From NCBI GenBank assembly GCA_021814615.1, contig JAKAHZ010000017.1, positions 1 through 39,748 on the forward strand: DNA of 39,748 nt, given 5' to 3'. This DNA is from Nitrospirota bacterium. Lineage in GTDB: Bacteria; Nitrospirota; UBA9217. A program made the position numbers and the translations under genes. The notes beneath the pieces are model-generated. The model worked only from the letters and a program-made list of their open reading frames with translations, did no database searches and was not told where the DNA came from. How positions within the stretch are numbered: position 1 is the stretch's first letter; every line of letters starts with the position of its first letter. Shown one piece after another: positions 1 through 10,000 of the stretch.

Positions 1-653
1 AAGTCGAAGGCAGCCTCGGAGAGGATGTGCGGGGCGATATAAATGAGGTAGATCGCTGATCCGAAGATTGCGGCAAGGAGCAATGCGATGGCGATCAGGA
101 TGATGGCGTCGTCGTCGATATCGAAAAGTCCCGAAAAGAAATTACCGCCGGTGCCTCCTGAGCCTGAAGAGGGAACCGATGAACTCTGCGGGGGGACAAA
201 AGCCTGGACGTTTGCTGGCTGGCTGCCGAAGCTCGCCGATGCCCCGCTGCCTCCGCTTCCGCCCCCGCCAACTTTGAAAGAGGGCGGCTCAACAGTGTGT
301 TCGGAAACGCTGAAGGAAATATCCGGGAGGTCGAGAAGAGAACTTCTGTTGCTTTCCCTTGCGCTGAACTCATCAAAAGCGTGGGATGCTCTCAGGTATG
401 CCAGCCAGAGTTTCACGAAGAGAAAGAATGCCAGATAGGAGAAGAGGACGGTGAGAGGATAGCGGATGACGATGTTCTTCATGCCGAGGAGGAGCAGCAG
501 CTTCGAACCCAGCAGGCCGGAGAGCGCGGTTGCGAGGAGGATCAGCGACATATGAAAGCGCAGGAAGAAACGGTTCTTGATCTTCTGCGTGAAGGAGCGG
601 AGCCTTGAATCGGATTGCCGGTCTTCCGATGAAGTCGTCGTTGTTTTCTTCAT
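1..653 (-). CDS. Membrane protein, truncated by the window edge: basic N-terminus, two adjacent hydrophobic segments, Gly/Ser-rich linker (GGGGSGGSGASAS), C-terminal TM segment
   Basis: Open frame read by eye on the minus strand from ATG (653-651) to base 1: MKKTTTTSSEDRQSDSRLRSFTQKIKNRFFLRFHMSLILLATALSGLLGSKLLLLLG...FDIDDDAIILIAIALLLAAIFGSAIYLIYIAPHILSEAAFD. Not in the ORF track because it has no stop inside the window. Confidence 0.75.
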   Translation of the reverse strand, partial: MKKTTTTSSEDRQSDSRLRSFTQKIKNRFFLRFHMSLILLATALSGLLGSKLLLLLGMKNIVIRYPLTVLFSYLAFFLFVKLWLAYLRASHAFDEFSARESNRSSLLDLPDISFSVSEHTVEPPSFKVGGGGSGGSGASASFGSQPANVQAFVPPQSSSVPSSGSGGTGGNFFSGLFDIDDDAIILIAIALLLAAIFGSAIYLIYIAPHILSEAAFD

Positions 654-819
654 GCGGCAACTATAGCAAATCTGTAAAACACCTGTGCGGAAAAACCGGC
701 ACCAAGTACCTCGATGCCGGCTTCTTGCACTTTTGCGGGAGAGGACAGGTAGGGGACTTTGCATTCCCTTAGTCAGTTGGCAGCAGACCCATTGCATGTT
801 TCATGTTATAATCTGTCCC

Positions 820-2091
820 ATGCCGTTCGTGGCCGACCTCCATATCCATTCGAAATATTCCCGCGCAACGAGCCGTGAGATGTCGCCCGAAAGTCTCTGG
901 AAATGGGCGCAGCTCAAGGGGATTTCCGTGATCGCGACGGGAGACATCACCCATCCTGCGTGGCTCACAGAGCTTGCCGGGAAACTGGAACCCGCAGGGA
1001 ACGGATTGTTCATGCTCCGCGATCTCTATGCGACCGGCGATGTGCCCTCCTCCTGCCGTTCCGAGGTATTCTTCATGCTCTCGGGCGAGATCAGCTGCAT
1101 CTACAAAAAGAACGGCAGAACCCGGAAGATCCACGCCCTGGTCCTGATGCCGGATATTGTCTCGGTGGAACGGCTGAATGCCAGCCTCGAGAAGATCGGG
1201 AACATCCGGTCCGACGGCAGGCCGATCCTGGGACTCGATGCGAAAAAGCTGCTCTCCCTGGCGCTCGATGCCTCTCCCGACGCCTTGTTCATTCCCGCCC
1301 ATGCCTGGACGCCGCACTTTTCCGTTTTCGGCGCTGAGTCAGGCTTCGATTCCCTGGAGGAATGCTTCGAAGAATTGACCCCGCATATTCATGCCATCGA
1401 GACCGGCCTCTCGTCCGACCCTGCCATGAACTGGCGGCTGTCGGCGCTGGACGGCATCACGCTCGTCTCGAATTCCGACGCCCATTCAGCGGCAAAGATC
1501 GGCAGGGAAGCGAATATTCTCGATACGGACCGCACCTATGCCGGGATCAGCAGGGCGATCAGGACCGGCGGGGGATTCGCCGGCACCTACGAATTCTTTC
1601 CCGAGGAAGGCAAGTACCACACCGACGGCCATCGGGCATGCAAGGTGAGCCTCACGCCGAAGGAGACGATCCGTCATAACTACCGCTGCCCGGTCTGCGG
1701 CGGGAAGCTGACGGTGGGGGTGCTGCACCGCGTGGAGAAGCTCGCCGATCGGGACGAAGGTCAGCGGCCGCAACGGGCGCAGGCGTTCCAGTCTCTCATT
1801 CCGCTTCCGGAACTGATCGCCGAGTCGCTCAAGGCCGGCGTGAATACCAAGAAAGTGGACCGCCAGTATCACGCGCTGCTGGAGCAACTGGGCCAGGAGT
1901 TTTTCATCTTGACCAAGGCCGATCCGGGCGATATCGAAGCGGCGTCATCGCCCGTTATCGCCGAAGCGGTCAACAGGATGCGGCAGGGAAGGGTGCATAT
2001 CGATCCCGGCTACGACGGCGAATATGGAACAATCAGCATCTTCGAGAACGACGAGCGGGAAGCGCTGCAGACCACATTGTCGCTGCGGTAA
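820..2091 (+). CDS. Endonuclease Q-like / PHP-domain protein
   Basis: MPFVADLHIHSKYSRATSREMSPESLWKWAQLKGISVIATGDITHP... PHP metal-binding motif DLHIHSKYS, NSDAHS motif, Cys pair CPVCGGKL; resembles the archaeal/bacterial EndoQ family. Internal ATG at 820 preferred over the 685 ORF start. Confidence 0.8.
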   Translation: MPFVADLHIHSKYSRATSREMSPESLWKWAQLKGISVIATGDITHPAWLTELAGKLEPAGNGLFMLRDLYATGDVPSSCRSEVFFMLSGEISCIYKKNGRTRKIHALVLMPDIVSVERLNASLEKIGNIRSDGRPILGLDAKKLLSLALDASPDALFIPAHAWTPHFSVFGAESGFDSLEECFEELTPHIHAIETGLSSDPAMNWRLSALDGITLVSNSDAHSAAKIGREANILDTDRTYAGISRAIRTGGGFAGTYEFFPEEGKYHTDGHRACKVSLTPKETIRHNYRCPVCGGKLTVGVLHRVEKLADRDEGQRPQRAQAFQSLIPLPELIAESLKAGVNTKKVDRQYHALLEQLGQEFFILTKADPGDIEAASSPVIAEAVNRMRQGRVHIDPGYDGEYGTISIFENDEREALQTTLSLR

Positions 2092-2114
2092 GGGCCGACA
2101 GAGGGAGGATGCCC

Positions 2115-3170
2115 ATGGCGTCGATCATCTTCGACCGGTTCGAGTCGTTGTTCAGGATCCTGAATCCCTTCAACGAATTCGCGGAAGAGGAACACCGCGT
2201 CGAAGTGCGCAAGGACCCGCTGCTGCACGACACGAGCATTTACAATCCCTTCCTCAAGGACAAGGCAAAGGCCTTCTTCGGCCAGAACGACGGCGAACTG
2301 CTGGACAAGCTTGCCCGGGAGACCGCCGAGGGCTGCATCTTCTGCGGCGACTTCGTTCGCACCAAAACAGCGCGCTACCCCGACGCAGTCATGCCCGGTG
2401 GCAGGATGGAGCTTGGCGAGGCGGTCCTCTTCGCAAATCTCTTCTCTCTCGCGCCTCATCATCCCGTGATCGTTCTCTCGAACAGCCATTTCCTGAAACC
2501 CCGGGAGATCAAAGCGGATCTGCTGGCCGACGGATTCCAGCTCAGCCGGACTTATCTCAAGGATATCTACGAACGCGACGCTGCCATGGCTTTTGCCACG
2601 GTGAACGCAAATTATCTCCTTCCCGCCGGCGCCAGCCTCGTGCACCCGCACATGCAGATGCTCATCTCCGATCTGCCCTATACCTACCACGGCAGGCTCC
2701 TCGACGGAGCAGCAGAGTACCAGTCCCGAAGCGGCACCTCCTATTTCGCTGATCTGATATCCGTTGAGAAGACGCGGAAGGAACGGTACATCTGCCGCTC
2801 GGGCAACTGGCACTGGATGGCAGCCTATTCTCCCATGGGCAGCAACGAGATCGTTGCGCTCCATGACGAAGAAAGCGATCTGGGCAGGATCACAGTCAAG
2901 GACCTGCGCGATCTCTCCGACGGAATCACTCATGTGCTTGCGCTCTACGAGGAACTCGGTCACCTGAGTTTCAATTTCACGCTCTATTCCGCCCGGGGAG
3001 GGGACTCCGTCGGCTTTCGCTGCCTTTTTAAGATCGTGAACCGGCAGAATCTCTATCCCAACTACCGGAACGACGATTACTTCCTGCAGAAGATGCTCCA
3101 GACCGATCTGATCCTGAACCTTCCTGAGGATCTCGCTGCAAAAGCGCGGAAGTTCTTCGGAACGGCATGA
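2115..3170 (+). CDS. HIT-superfamily / galactose-1-phosphate uridylyltransferase-like protein
   Basis: GCIFCGDF Cys pair and NANYLLPAGASLVHPHMQMLISD (HPHxQ HIT-like motif). GGGAGG is well spaced for ATG 2115; ATG 2109 is the alternative start. Confidence 0.7.
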   Translation: MASIIFDRFESLFRILNPFNEFAEEEHRVEVRKDPLLHDTSIYNPFLKDKAKAFFGQNDGELLDKLARETAEGCIFCGDFVRTKTARYPDAVMPGGRMELGEAVLFANLFSLAPHHPVIVLSNSHFLKPREIKADLLADGFQLSRTYLKDIYERDAAMAFATVNANYLLPAGASLVHPHMQMLISDLPYTYHGRLLDGAAEYQSRSGTSYFADLISVEKTRKERYICRSGNWHWMAAYSPMGSNEIVALHDEESDLGRITVKDLRDLSDGITHVLALYEELGHLSFNFTLYSARGGDSVGFRCLFKIVNRQNLYPNYRNDDYFLQKMLQTDLILNLPEDLAAKARKFFGTA

Positions 3171-3171
3171 G

Positions 3172-3987
3172 ATGCTGAGAACGACGCGGCATGAACTCCT
3201 GCGGCCCTTCGTGCTGATCGGCGCGCTGATGCTCTGCTCTCAGGGCTGCGCTGCCCTGCACGCTGCTCTTGACCCGACATCGGGCTTTCTTTCGTACGAA
3301 GACCGGCGTGTCCGCTACGAGCCCGGTGCAGAGGCGCTTGCCCGCCAGACGGCCGATGCGCTTCCGGGAGCCATTGCAACTGTGGAGCAGAGCCTGGGCA
3401 GCCCTTTTCCCGATCCTGTCGAAATCTATGTAGCAGCATCGGAAGAACGCTATGCAGAACTGGCTAATGCTCCTGAGGATACGCGCGGCGCAGTGACCCG
3501 GAAGCTGTTCATCTCTCCGCGCGTCCTGCGTCCCGCGTTTACCGGAACGCTTCCCGCCGTGCTCAGCCATGAGCTGAGCCATCTCCATCTGCAGCAGCAT
3601 TTGGGGTATCAGGGACGGCGAGGCCGTCTTCCCGCATGGTTCGATGAAGGCCTGGCTGAGGCGGTATCGGGCGGGTGCGGAGGCTCAACGGTTAGCGTCA
3701 CCGCGGCAACAGAGGCTATTGCCAACGGAGTCAAGCTTAAACCCAACGATTCGGGAAGCGTATTCCGGTATCAGGATGAGCGCACCTATGGACTTGAACG
3801 GGGAATGTTCTACCGCCAGAGCGGCATGTTCGTGGAATTTCTTCGGGACCGGGACCGGCAGGTATTCAGCATGTTCCTGAAGCGCATCGAGGCGGGAGGG
3901 ACCTTTGCCCGTGAGTTCAGGCAGTCTTTCGGCATGACCGTCGAAGATGCCTGGGGAAAATTCGAGAAACCAATTAAAACTCTATGA
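3172..3987 (+). CDS. Peptidase MA-like (gluzincin) lipoprotein
   Basis: Signal peptide with lipobox-like LMLCSQGC; HELSH (HExxH) followed by LPAWFDEGLAE, as in MA-clan gluzincins. Confidence 0.75.
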   Translation: MLRTTRHELLRPFVLIGALMLCSQGCAALHAALDPTSGFLSYEDRRVRYEPGAEALARQTADALPGAIATVEQSLGSPFPDPVEIYVAASEERYAELANAPEDTRGAVTRKLFISPRVLRPAFTGTLPAVLSHELSHLHLQQHLGYQGRRGRLPAWFDEGLAEAVSGGCGGSTVSVTAATEAIANGVKLKPNDSGSVFRYQDERTYGLERGMFYRQSGMFVEFLRDRDRQVFSMFLKRIEAGGTFAREFRQSFGMTVEDAWGKFEKPIKTL

Positions 3988-4028
3988 TTCTTACAAGAGC
4001 GGAAGATTGAATACCTGAAAGGATACTC

Positions 4029-4490
4029 ATGATCGTCACCGACCTTGAACACATGGAAAAGCAGCTCCCTGCCACGCCTTCCTTCCGCAAGGCGATGGCT
4101 TTCCTCAGACGGAAAGACCTGAATACGCTCGCCGACGGAAGGGTGGAGATCGACGGCGATCGCGTCTTCGCTTTGCCGCAGCGCTATGAAACGCTTGCTC
4201 CCGGCGCGCCGAAGCTGGAATATCACCGCAAGTACATCGATATCCAGTTCATTGTCTCAGGCGACGAAACGATGGGTTGGGCAACCGTCGATCGCATGCA
4301 GATCAGCGAACCCTATGACGAGAAGAAGGACGCTGCCTTCGGCTTTGCCGACGAAGGTATATTGACACTGACCCGTCTTGTAGCCGGGCAGCTGGCCGTG
4401 TTCTTCCCCGAAGACGGCCATGCGCCGAGGCTTTCGACACACCGTCCTTCGCCGGTCTACAAGATCGTGATCAAGGTTGCCGTTTCATAA
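4029..4490 (+). CDS. YhcH/YjgK/YiaL family protein
   Basis: EYHRKYIDIQFIVSGDETMGWA and FFPEDGHAPRL are family-typical motifs; SD AAAGGA upstream. Confidence 0.85.
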   Translation: MIVTDLEHMEKQLPATPSFRKAMAFLRRKDLNTLADGRVEIDGDRVFALPQRYETLAPGAPKLEYHRKYIDIQFIVSGDETMGWATVDRMQISEPYDEKKDAAFGFADEGILTLTRLVAGQLAVFFPEDGHAPRLSTHRPSPVYKIVIKVAVS

Positions 4491-4675
4491 CTATTCGGGA
4501 ATCTTTCCCGCCTTCCTGCGTATTACTGTACGACATCACCTTTCAGGACTCTTGGTCATGTCCCCCAGGCGGATATTGTGGGGAAGGTTAGACAGATATG
4601 CTATTCGTCCGACGTTGGAGGCGTTCGCTGGGATCGGAAAGAATGTGAATTAATCTGCGCCATATTCTCTTGTTC

Positions 4676-4706
4676 CTTGACCTTCACCGCTGTCTTCTGC
4701 TAGACT
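4676..4706 (+). promoter_or_regulatory. Sigma70-like promoter for the BamA-like gene
   Basis: TTGACC (4677-4682), 18-nt spacer, TAGACT (4701-4706); argues that the 4670 ORF start is too early. Confidence 0.45.
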
Positions 4707-4732
4707 GCACCTGGTTCGTGCCTCTCAAGCTC

Positions 4733-6064
4733 ATGACCACTTATTACAGACATGTTTGTGCGGGAAGCGATGCGCGCCCCGGCAACCGGAGGTCCCTGCG
4801 ATCCCTGATCGTGATCATTCCGGTCCTCTGCATCCTGCTGATGTCGGCAATGCCCGCGTCGGCCGACGAGTCCTTCCTTCCCGAGCGGCGGCGGAACCAG
4901 TTCCAGAACGACCAGGGCTATTACGTCTTCCCCATGCCCTTCAACATTCCGGGGGTGGGCGGCGGCGTGGGTCTGCTCGGCATCGCCATGAACATGGGCG
5001 GAACCTATGCCGATCTCTTCGGCGTCCTCTTGACCGGCGAGCTGCAGGGCGAGGTCGTTGGCGTCACCGACATCCATATCATCCCGAAGACGCTCATCCT
5101 CGACCTGAATGCGATCAATTTCAACAAGGCCTCGGTGACGAACTACGAGAAACGGGGCATGGAGACGGACAAGCATGACTTCTCCTATCTCCAGTTCAGC
5201 GATTATGGATTCGCCGGCGCGCGGCTCACCGCGACCTTTTTCGACCGCATGTTCGAGGTCTACGGCGGCGGATACAAGATCCGGGGCGAGCTGGACAAGA
5301 TCCTGGACCCGAGCGGGAACACGATCGTGGAGATCCAGAATCCGCCGACCTGGCGGAGTTCGGTCTATGCGCTCGGCGCGCGGGGCGATATGACTGATGA
5401 CTATGCTGATCCCCGGCGCGGCCTGCGGCTCGATGCGAGCAGATGGTGGTCGCCGCCCTTCAGTTCCAGCGACCCCTCGTTCTACCGCATGGAATACAGC
5501 ACTACCGCCTATTTCCCGCTCGGCAGGCACAGCACGTGGGCCTTCAACTATTTCCGTTCCGATGCTCACGTAACCAGGAAAGGGGAAACCGACCCGGCGT
5601 TGGTCGAACAGCACCAGGGATTGAACTGCAGCACCATCACCGATCCGAAGCAAAAAGCGGATTGCGACGAGGTGATCGCCAACATCATCGCCGCGAACAC
5701 CTACGGCACGGCGACAGGCCTGGGCGGCACGAGCAGGCTCCGGTCCTATCCGAACGGCCGGTTCAACGGAGCGCATACCGTCGCTTACGGCACGGAGGTG
5801 CGCTGGACCCTGACGGAAGAAGCCCATCCCTTCGATATCTTCGTTGCTAAGGATGTGCGCACCGGACTGCAGGTTGCGGCATTCTATGAACTTGGCAGCG
5901 TTGCGGACCGGCGGGAGGACCTGGGCGATGTCTATCGCGCATCCTACGGCGCTGGATTTCGCATGGTGACCGCGTCAGGCCTGGTCTTCCGGGGCGACGT
6001 GGCATTGGGCAGGGAAGGTTTCGAAACGACGATCATTGTGGGCTATCCCTGGGAGACGTTCTGA
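4733..6064 (+). CDS. BamA/TamA-family outer-membrane beta-barrel (bacterial surface antigen) protein
   Basis: Signal peptide SLIVIIPVLCILLMSAMPASA; barrel-type C-terminus ending ...GDVALGREGFETTIIVGYPWETF; WSPPFSSSDPSFYRMEYSTTAYFPL segment. Confidence 0.75.
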   Translation: MTTYYRHVCAGSDARPGNRRSLRSLIVIIPVLCILLMSAMPASADESFLPERRRNQFQNDQGYYVFPMPFNIPGVGGGVGLLGIAMNMGGTYADLFGVLLTGELQGEVVGVTDIHIIPKTLILDLNAINFNKASVTNYEKRGMETDKHDFSYLQFSDYGFAGARLTATFFDRMFEVYGGGYKIRGELDKILDPSGNTIVEIQNPPTWRSSVYALGARGDMTDDYADPRRGLRLDASRWWSPPFSSSDPSFYRMEYSTTAYFPLGRHSTWAFNYFRSDAHVTRKGETDPALVEQHQGLNCSTITDPKQKADCDEVIANIIAANTYGTATGLGGTSRLRSYPNGRFNGAHTVAYGTEVRWTLTEEAHPFDIFVAKDVRTGLQVAAFYELGSVADRREDLGDVYRASYGAGFRMVTASGLVFRGDVALGREGFETTIIVGYPWETF

Positions 6065-6296
6065 TATCGTAACGGCTTTTCTTGCATTAAAGTCCTTCCC
6101 ACTTTCCCATCAGTAAGAAATATCATTCAATGCTGATTGACGCTGAGAAATTATGAAGAAGCCGGATACTGCTGTATCAGCGTTTGTCATAGATTTTCTC
6201 ATGGCTTTTTCAGCGTTTAATTGTATCCATCTTTGTTTCGCGAACTTTCCCATCGCAATAATGCGATATTCGCATCTGCAGCAAGTTAGAACACAT

Positions 6297-6373
6297 AAGC
6301 CACGAAGACGCCAAGCACGAAGAACTTCTCCTTTGAAATGTCCTTTTAGTGTCTTCGCGCCTTTGTGGTGAAA
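6297..6373. repeat. Dispersed palindromic intergenic repeat, copy A
   Basis: Left arm aaGCCACGAAGACGCCAAGCACGAAG; right arm GTGTCTTCGCGCCTTTGTGGTG is an imperfect reverse complement. Confidence 0.7.
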
Positions 6374-6539
6374 TATTACCTTCCTTCTTTTTCATACTTA
6401 AGTTTCGGCATCCTTCGGGAATCGTACCTTTACAGATACGAGAGGGAGGGGTATCGTTAAATCAGGTTCAAAGAGCTGCCCGCGCGCTTCTGTTTCAGCG
6501 AACTAGTTGGCGCAGCGGGGAAGCAGGAAGGAGAGGGCA

Positions 6540-7001
6540 ATGAAGCGCATGATCGTCATTCTTCTTCTGGCAAGCGCGGTTATGGGCATGGTACCCTCGA
6601 CAGCTTCCGCCAGATGGGACATCAGCATTTTCGTCCCGCTCCCGGGGTTCCGGTATGAGTACATCGCTCCTCCGCCGGCTCCCTACGGCTATGTTGCTCC
6701 CATCGCCGGCCCGGTCTTCTATGGCGGGTATTGGTACCGGTCGGGGAGAAGCGGATGGTCCATCGCGGTCCAGGCAGGAGGTCCGTGGTATCCCGTAGCA
6801 GTGGAATACGTTCCGGTGCAGGTCATTCAGGCGCCGGCGTACCAGGCTCCTGCATACCAAGCTCCTACATACCAGGCACCTCAGTACAATGCGCCTTCGA
6901 CGCAGGCGCCTGCCTATTCCGGACCGGGCCAGGATGCGGACGGCAGGTATATCCCTCCGCGGCTCTATGACGGGCCCAGGGAACTGGACCCCGACAGGTA
7001 A
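6540..7001 (+). CDS. Secreted Pro/Tyr-rich protein with a short tandem repeat
   Basis: MKRMIVILLLASAVMGMVPSTASA signal peptide; APAYQAPAYQAPTYQAPQYNAPSTQAPAYSGPG; GGAAGGAGAGGGCA SD before ATG 6540. Confidence 0.65.
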   Translation: MKRMIVILLLASAVMGMVPSTASARWDISIFVPLPGFRYEYIAPPPAPYGYVAPIAGPVFYGGYWYRSGRSGWSIAVQAGGPWYPVAVEYVPVQVIQAPAYQAPAYQAPTYQAPQYNAPSTQAPAYSGPGQDADGRYIPPRLYDGPRELDPDR

Positions 7002-7045
7002 TGCCAGGGCGGCAGCGGATTGGTTCGCTGCTGCCGGTTCGTTCT

Positions 7046-10000
7046 TCAGCACATCGCGGTCAGCGCCAGTCTGGCGCTGTCGAGAAAGAGCAGGAATCCT
7101 TCCACGCGCTCCAGCCCGAAGATATCCTTCACCGCTTCGCAGTAGATCCGAACCTGAGGCCGGTAATGGCCGATCCATGCCTCCAGTGCTCCCTCGCTCT
7201 CGACCCTGACGGACTTGTAATCGATCACATATCCCCGGTTCCCGTCCACGATCACGCGGTCGATCACGCCGCTCACGATGTCGTCGCCCTTGCGGAACAG
7301 CACCGGCAGTTCGGAATAGGCGTTCGGCTGCTGTTTGAAGACCCAGCCGAGTTCCGCGTTCCCGAGAAGCGCTGCGAGGGTCTGCCCGCATTCTTCGAGA
7401 AAGCCCTGCCGATCCGCGCCGGACAGGGCCATAATGTCGTCGAATTCTCCGGCAAGTGAGGAAAGATCGAAAGCAACGCCCGCCGCGTGTTCTTCCAGGC
7501 AGCGGTGCAGGAGGCTACCGCGGCTCTGGGCCGAGACGGGCAAAGCGGCTTCTGTTTTATGCGGCGGCTGTTCGAGCTGCCATTCCCTGTCCGTTGAAAG
7601 ATAATCCGTCGCCCGTTTCCAATCCGGCGTTCTCTGCGCAGCTACCGGGGCGAGGTTTGCCAGCACCTTCTTCCCGTCCACAGACACTGCGGGACGGAGC
7701 GAAGCTCCGGTCCTCTCCGGGACAGCCTGTTCCGTTTCGACTTGCCGGAGTTTCCAGTCGGGCCAGGATGATTCGACCGCGCAGGGAGGCTGGATAGCTG
7801 TTTCCGCAAGTGCGGGAAGGGCATCGTGCAGGTATCGCAGCCAGGTGCCGGGCTTCGGTTCCTTCTTGCCTTCCTCCAGGGCTCCGATCATGATCAGGTG
7901 ATCGCAGGCACGCGTCATGGCCACGTAAAGAAGCCGCTGATGCTCCCTCGCCAGTTCGGCTTTTTCTTCTTCCCATAGTTCTTGGTAGACAGGATTTCCC
8001 CGCTCGTTCAGCGCAACGCGGACGCCGTCGTTTCCGGCCACAATGACCCCCGGTCCCTGGGAGACCGAACGGGTCTGCTGGTTCATGCCCGGCAGGAACA
8101 CAACGGGAAATTCGAGCCCCTTTGCCTTGTGCACGGTCATGATGCTGACCGCGCCCTGGACGCCGGGAAGGTTCATGTCCGCCGTCGCCTCGCGCTGCTC
8201 CGACGCCTGAACGTTCCTGACCCATTCCACGAAATCCTGCAGCGTCGTATAACCCCGACGGTCGAACTCCCGGGCCGTGTCGAGCAGCTTGTCGAGATTG
8301 AAGACCGCCTGCTGGTTCAGCCTGCCGAAGCGCACCCAGGCGCCGGAATCGAGGATGATCCGGTGGACGAGCCCGGCAAGCGGTTCGGTGCCCGCATACC
8401 GTTCCCAGTCGGAAAGAAGAGCGCCGGCGCCGGGATGGCGTTCCCGGAGCGCATCGAGCACTGCTCCGCCTTCCAGCGGCAATTCGACGAGATCGCTGTC
8501 CGAGAGGCCGAAGAGCGGCGACTTGAGCGCGGCTGCGAGCGCGTGGCGGTCGTCGCGGTTCCAGAGGAAAAAGAGCACGTTCAGGACCGCCTGGATCTCA
8601 TCCTCCTCGTAGAACCCGATGCCGCCCACAACGCGGAAGGGAATGCCCGTTTCCTGGAGCGCGGCTTCGTATTCCTTGAGCTTCGTCCGTGACTGGATCA
8701 GCACAGCGCAATCCTCGAACCGGGCCGGCCGTTGTTCCCCGGCGTTTCCGGCCCGGACAAAGACCGGGGTTGCGCTGTCGACGACCGTCCGAATCCGGCG
8801 CGCAAGAACTGATGCCTCGGAAGGAAGAAGGGACGTGCCGCCTTCGCCGGGCAAGATCTCGATAAGCCGGACGCTTCCTTCCTGCGTGGTCCGCTCCACC
8901 GCCGAAGGGATGTATGTTTCGCGCCAGAGGGCGGAGAACACCTGATTCACCGCGCCCATGATCTGAGGCGTGGAGCGGTAGTTCCTGTCCAGGGTCCTGA
9001 TCTCCCGGGACGACTCCGGCAGATGGGTCTCCATTCTCCTGCGTACGGTTTCGATCAGACGATAGTTCGCCTCGCGGAACCGGTAGATGGACTGCTTCTC
9101 GTCGCCTACGACAAAGAGGGTCGGCGCGAGCGGCTTTTCCGCTCCCGCGCCCGCAAAGAGTTCTTCAGTCAGCCTTCCGATGATGGCCCATTGAATGTCG
9201 CTGGTGTCCTGGAACTCGTCCACCAGGAAATGCAGGATCTTGCGGTCGAGCCAGTAGAGGATGTCGGGAGCGTCGAGGCTCTTCAGGAGGTGATAGGCAT
9301 GGATCTCCAGGTCGTCGAAATCGAGCACACCTTCCCGGAGCTTGGCATCCTGGTATCGTTCCGCAGCGCGCAGATAGATCGTGAGCAGGCTTTGCGCCTC
9401 GCGTCCGGCCGTTATCCGGGCGCGGAAGTCAAGAAACAGCCGGAGCATTTCCTGGACAGCGGTATAGGCGGCTGCGTAAGCTTCCCGTTCCGATGAGGAA
9501 CCCTTGAAGTCCTTCTTCGCGATGACCGGACGCTTGTAGGGCGTGCCGGCCTTGGTGAAATAGACGGGGATGAGCGCCTGGGCGGGACCGGCGGCGCTGT
9601 CCGCGTTCTTTGCCTCAGCCAGGAGCAGGTGATCGCTGCCGCGGCAGGAATCGTAGGAATCCGGCTGGGACCGGAGGATCTGCTCCATCCCGCGGAGACC
9701 CTCTCTCCAGCGGGAGCCCGCAAGGAGGTCGCCGAGCCCGCTTTCCGCCTGGCCGGCTCCCATGCCTTTTCCGAGCGCGGCAAGAAGTCCCCCGGGCCCG
9801 TCAGCATCGATCTCCATGCGCTTGAGCCGGCTCCTGATCGCAAGGAGCTGGCTGATCGTCGCCACCAGGTCGTCGGCGGAGTGATCGAGAAGCGGCGCCA
9901 TGAGCGCCTGGTCGCGGTCAGAGGCCTCCAGGGCTTCCTCCACGGAACGCTGCACCAGGGACGTCCGGTCGCGTTCGTCGAGCACGCCGAAGTCGGGCGG

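Noticed and set aside
2010-2963. 317-aa minus ORF opposite the GalT-like gene
   Set aside because: Antisense shadow; the plus frame carries HIT-like motifs.
4700-5827. 375-aa minus ORF opposite the BamA-like gene
   Set aside because: Antisense shadow without motifs or signal peptide.
6153-6371. 72-aa plus ORF
   Set aside because: Its C-terminus is translated from repeat copy A; no SD or motif support.
7009-7036. GGCAGC/GCTGCC hairpin between the Tyr-rich gene and addA
   Set aside because: Convergent position fits a terminator, but the stem is bulged and there is no T-run on either strand; too weak to call.
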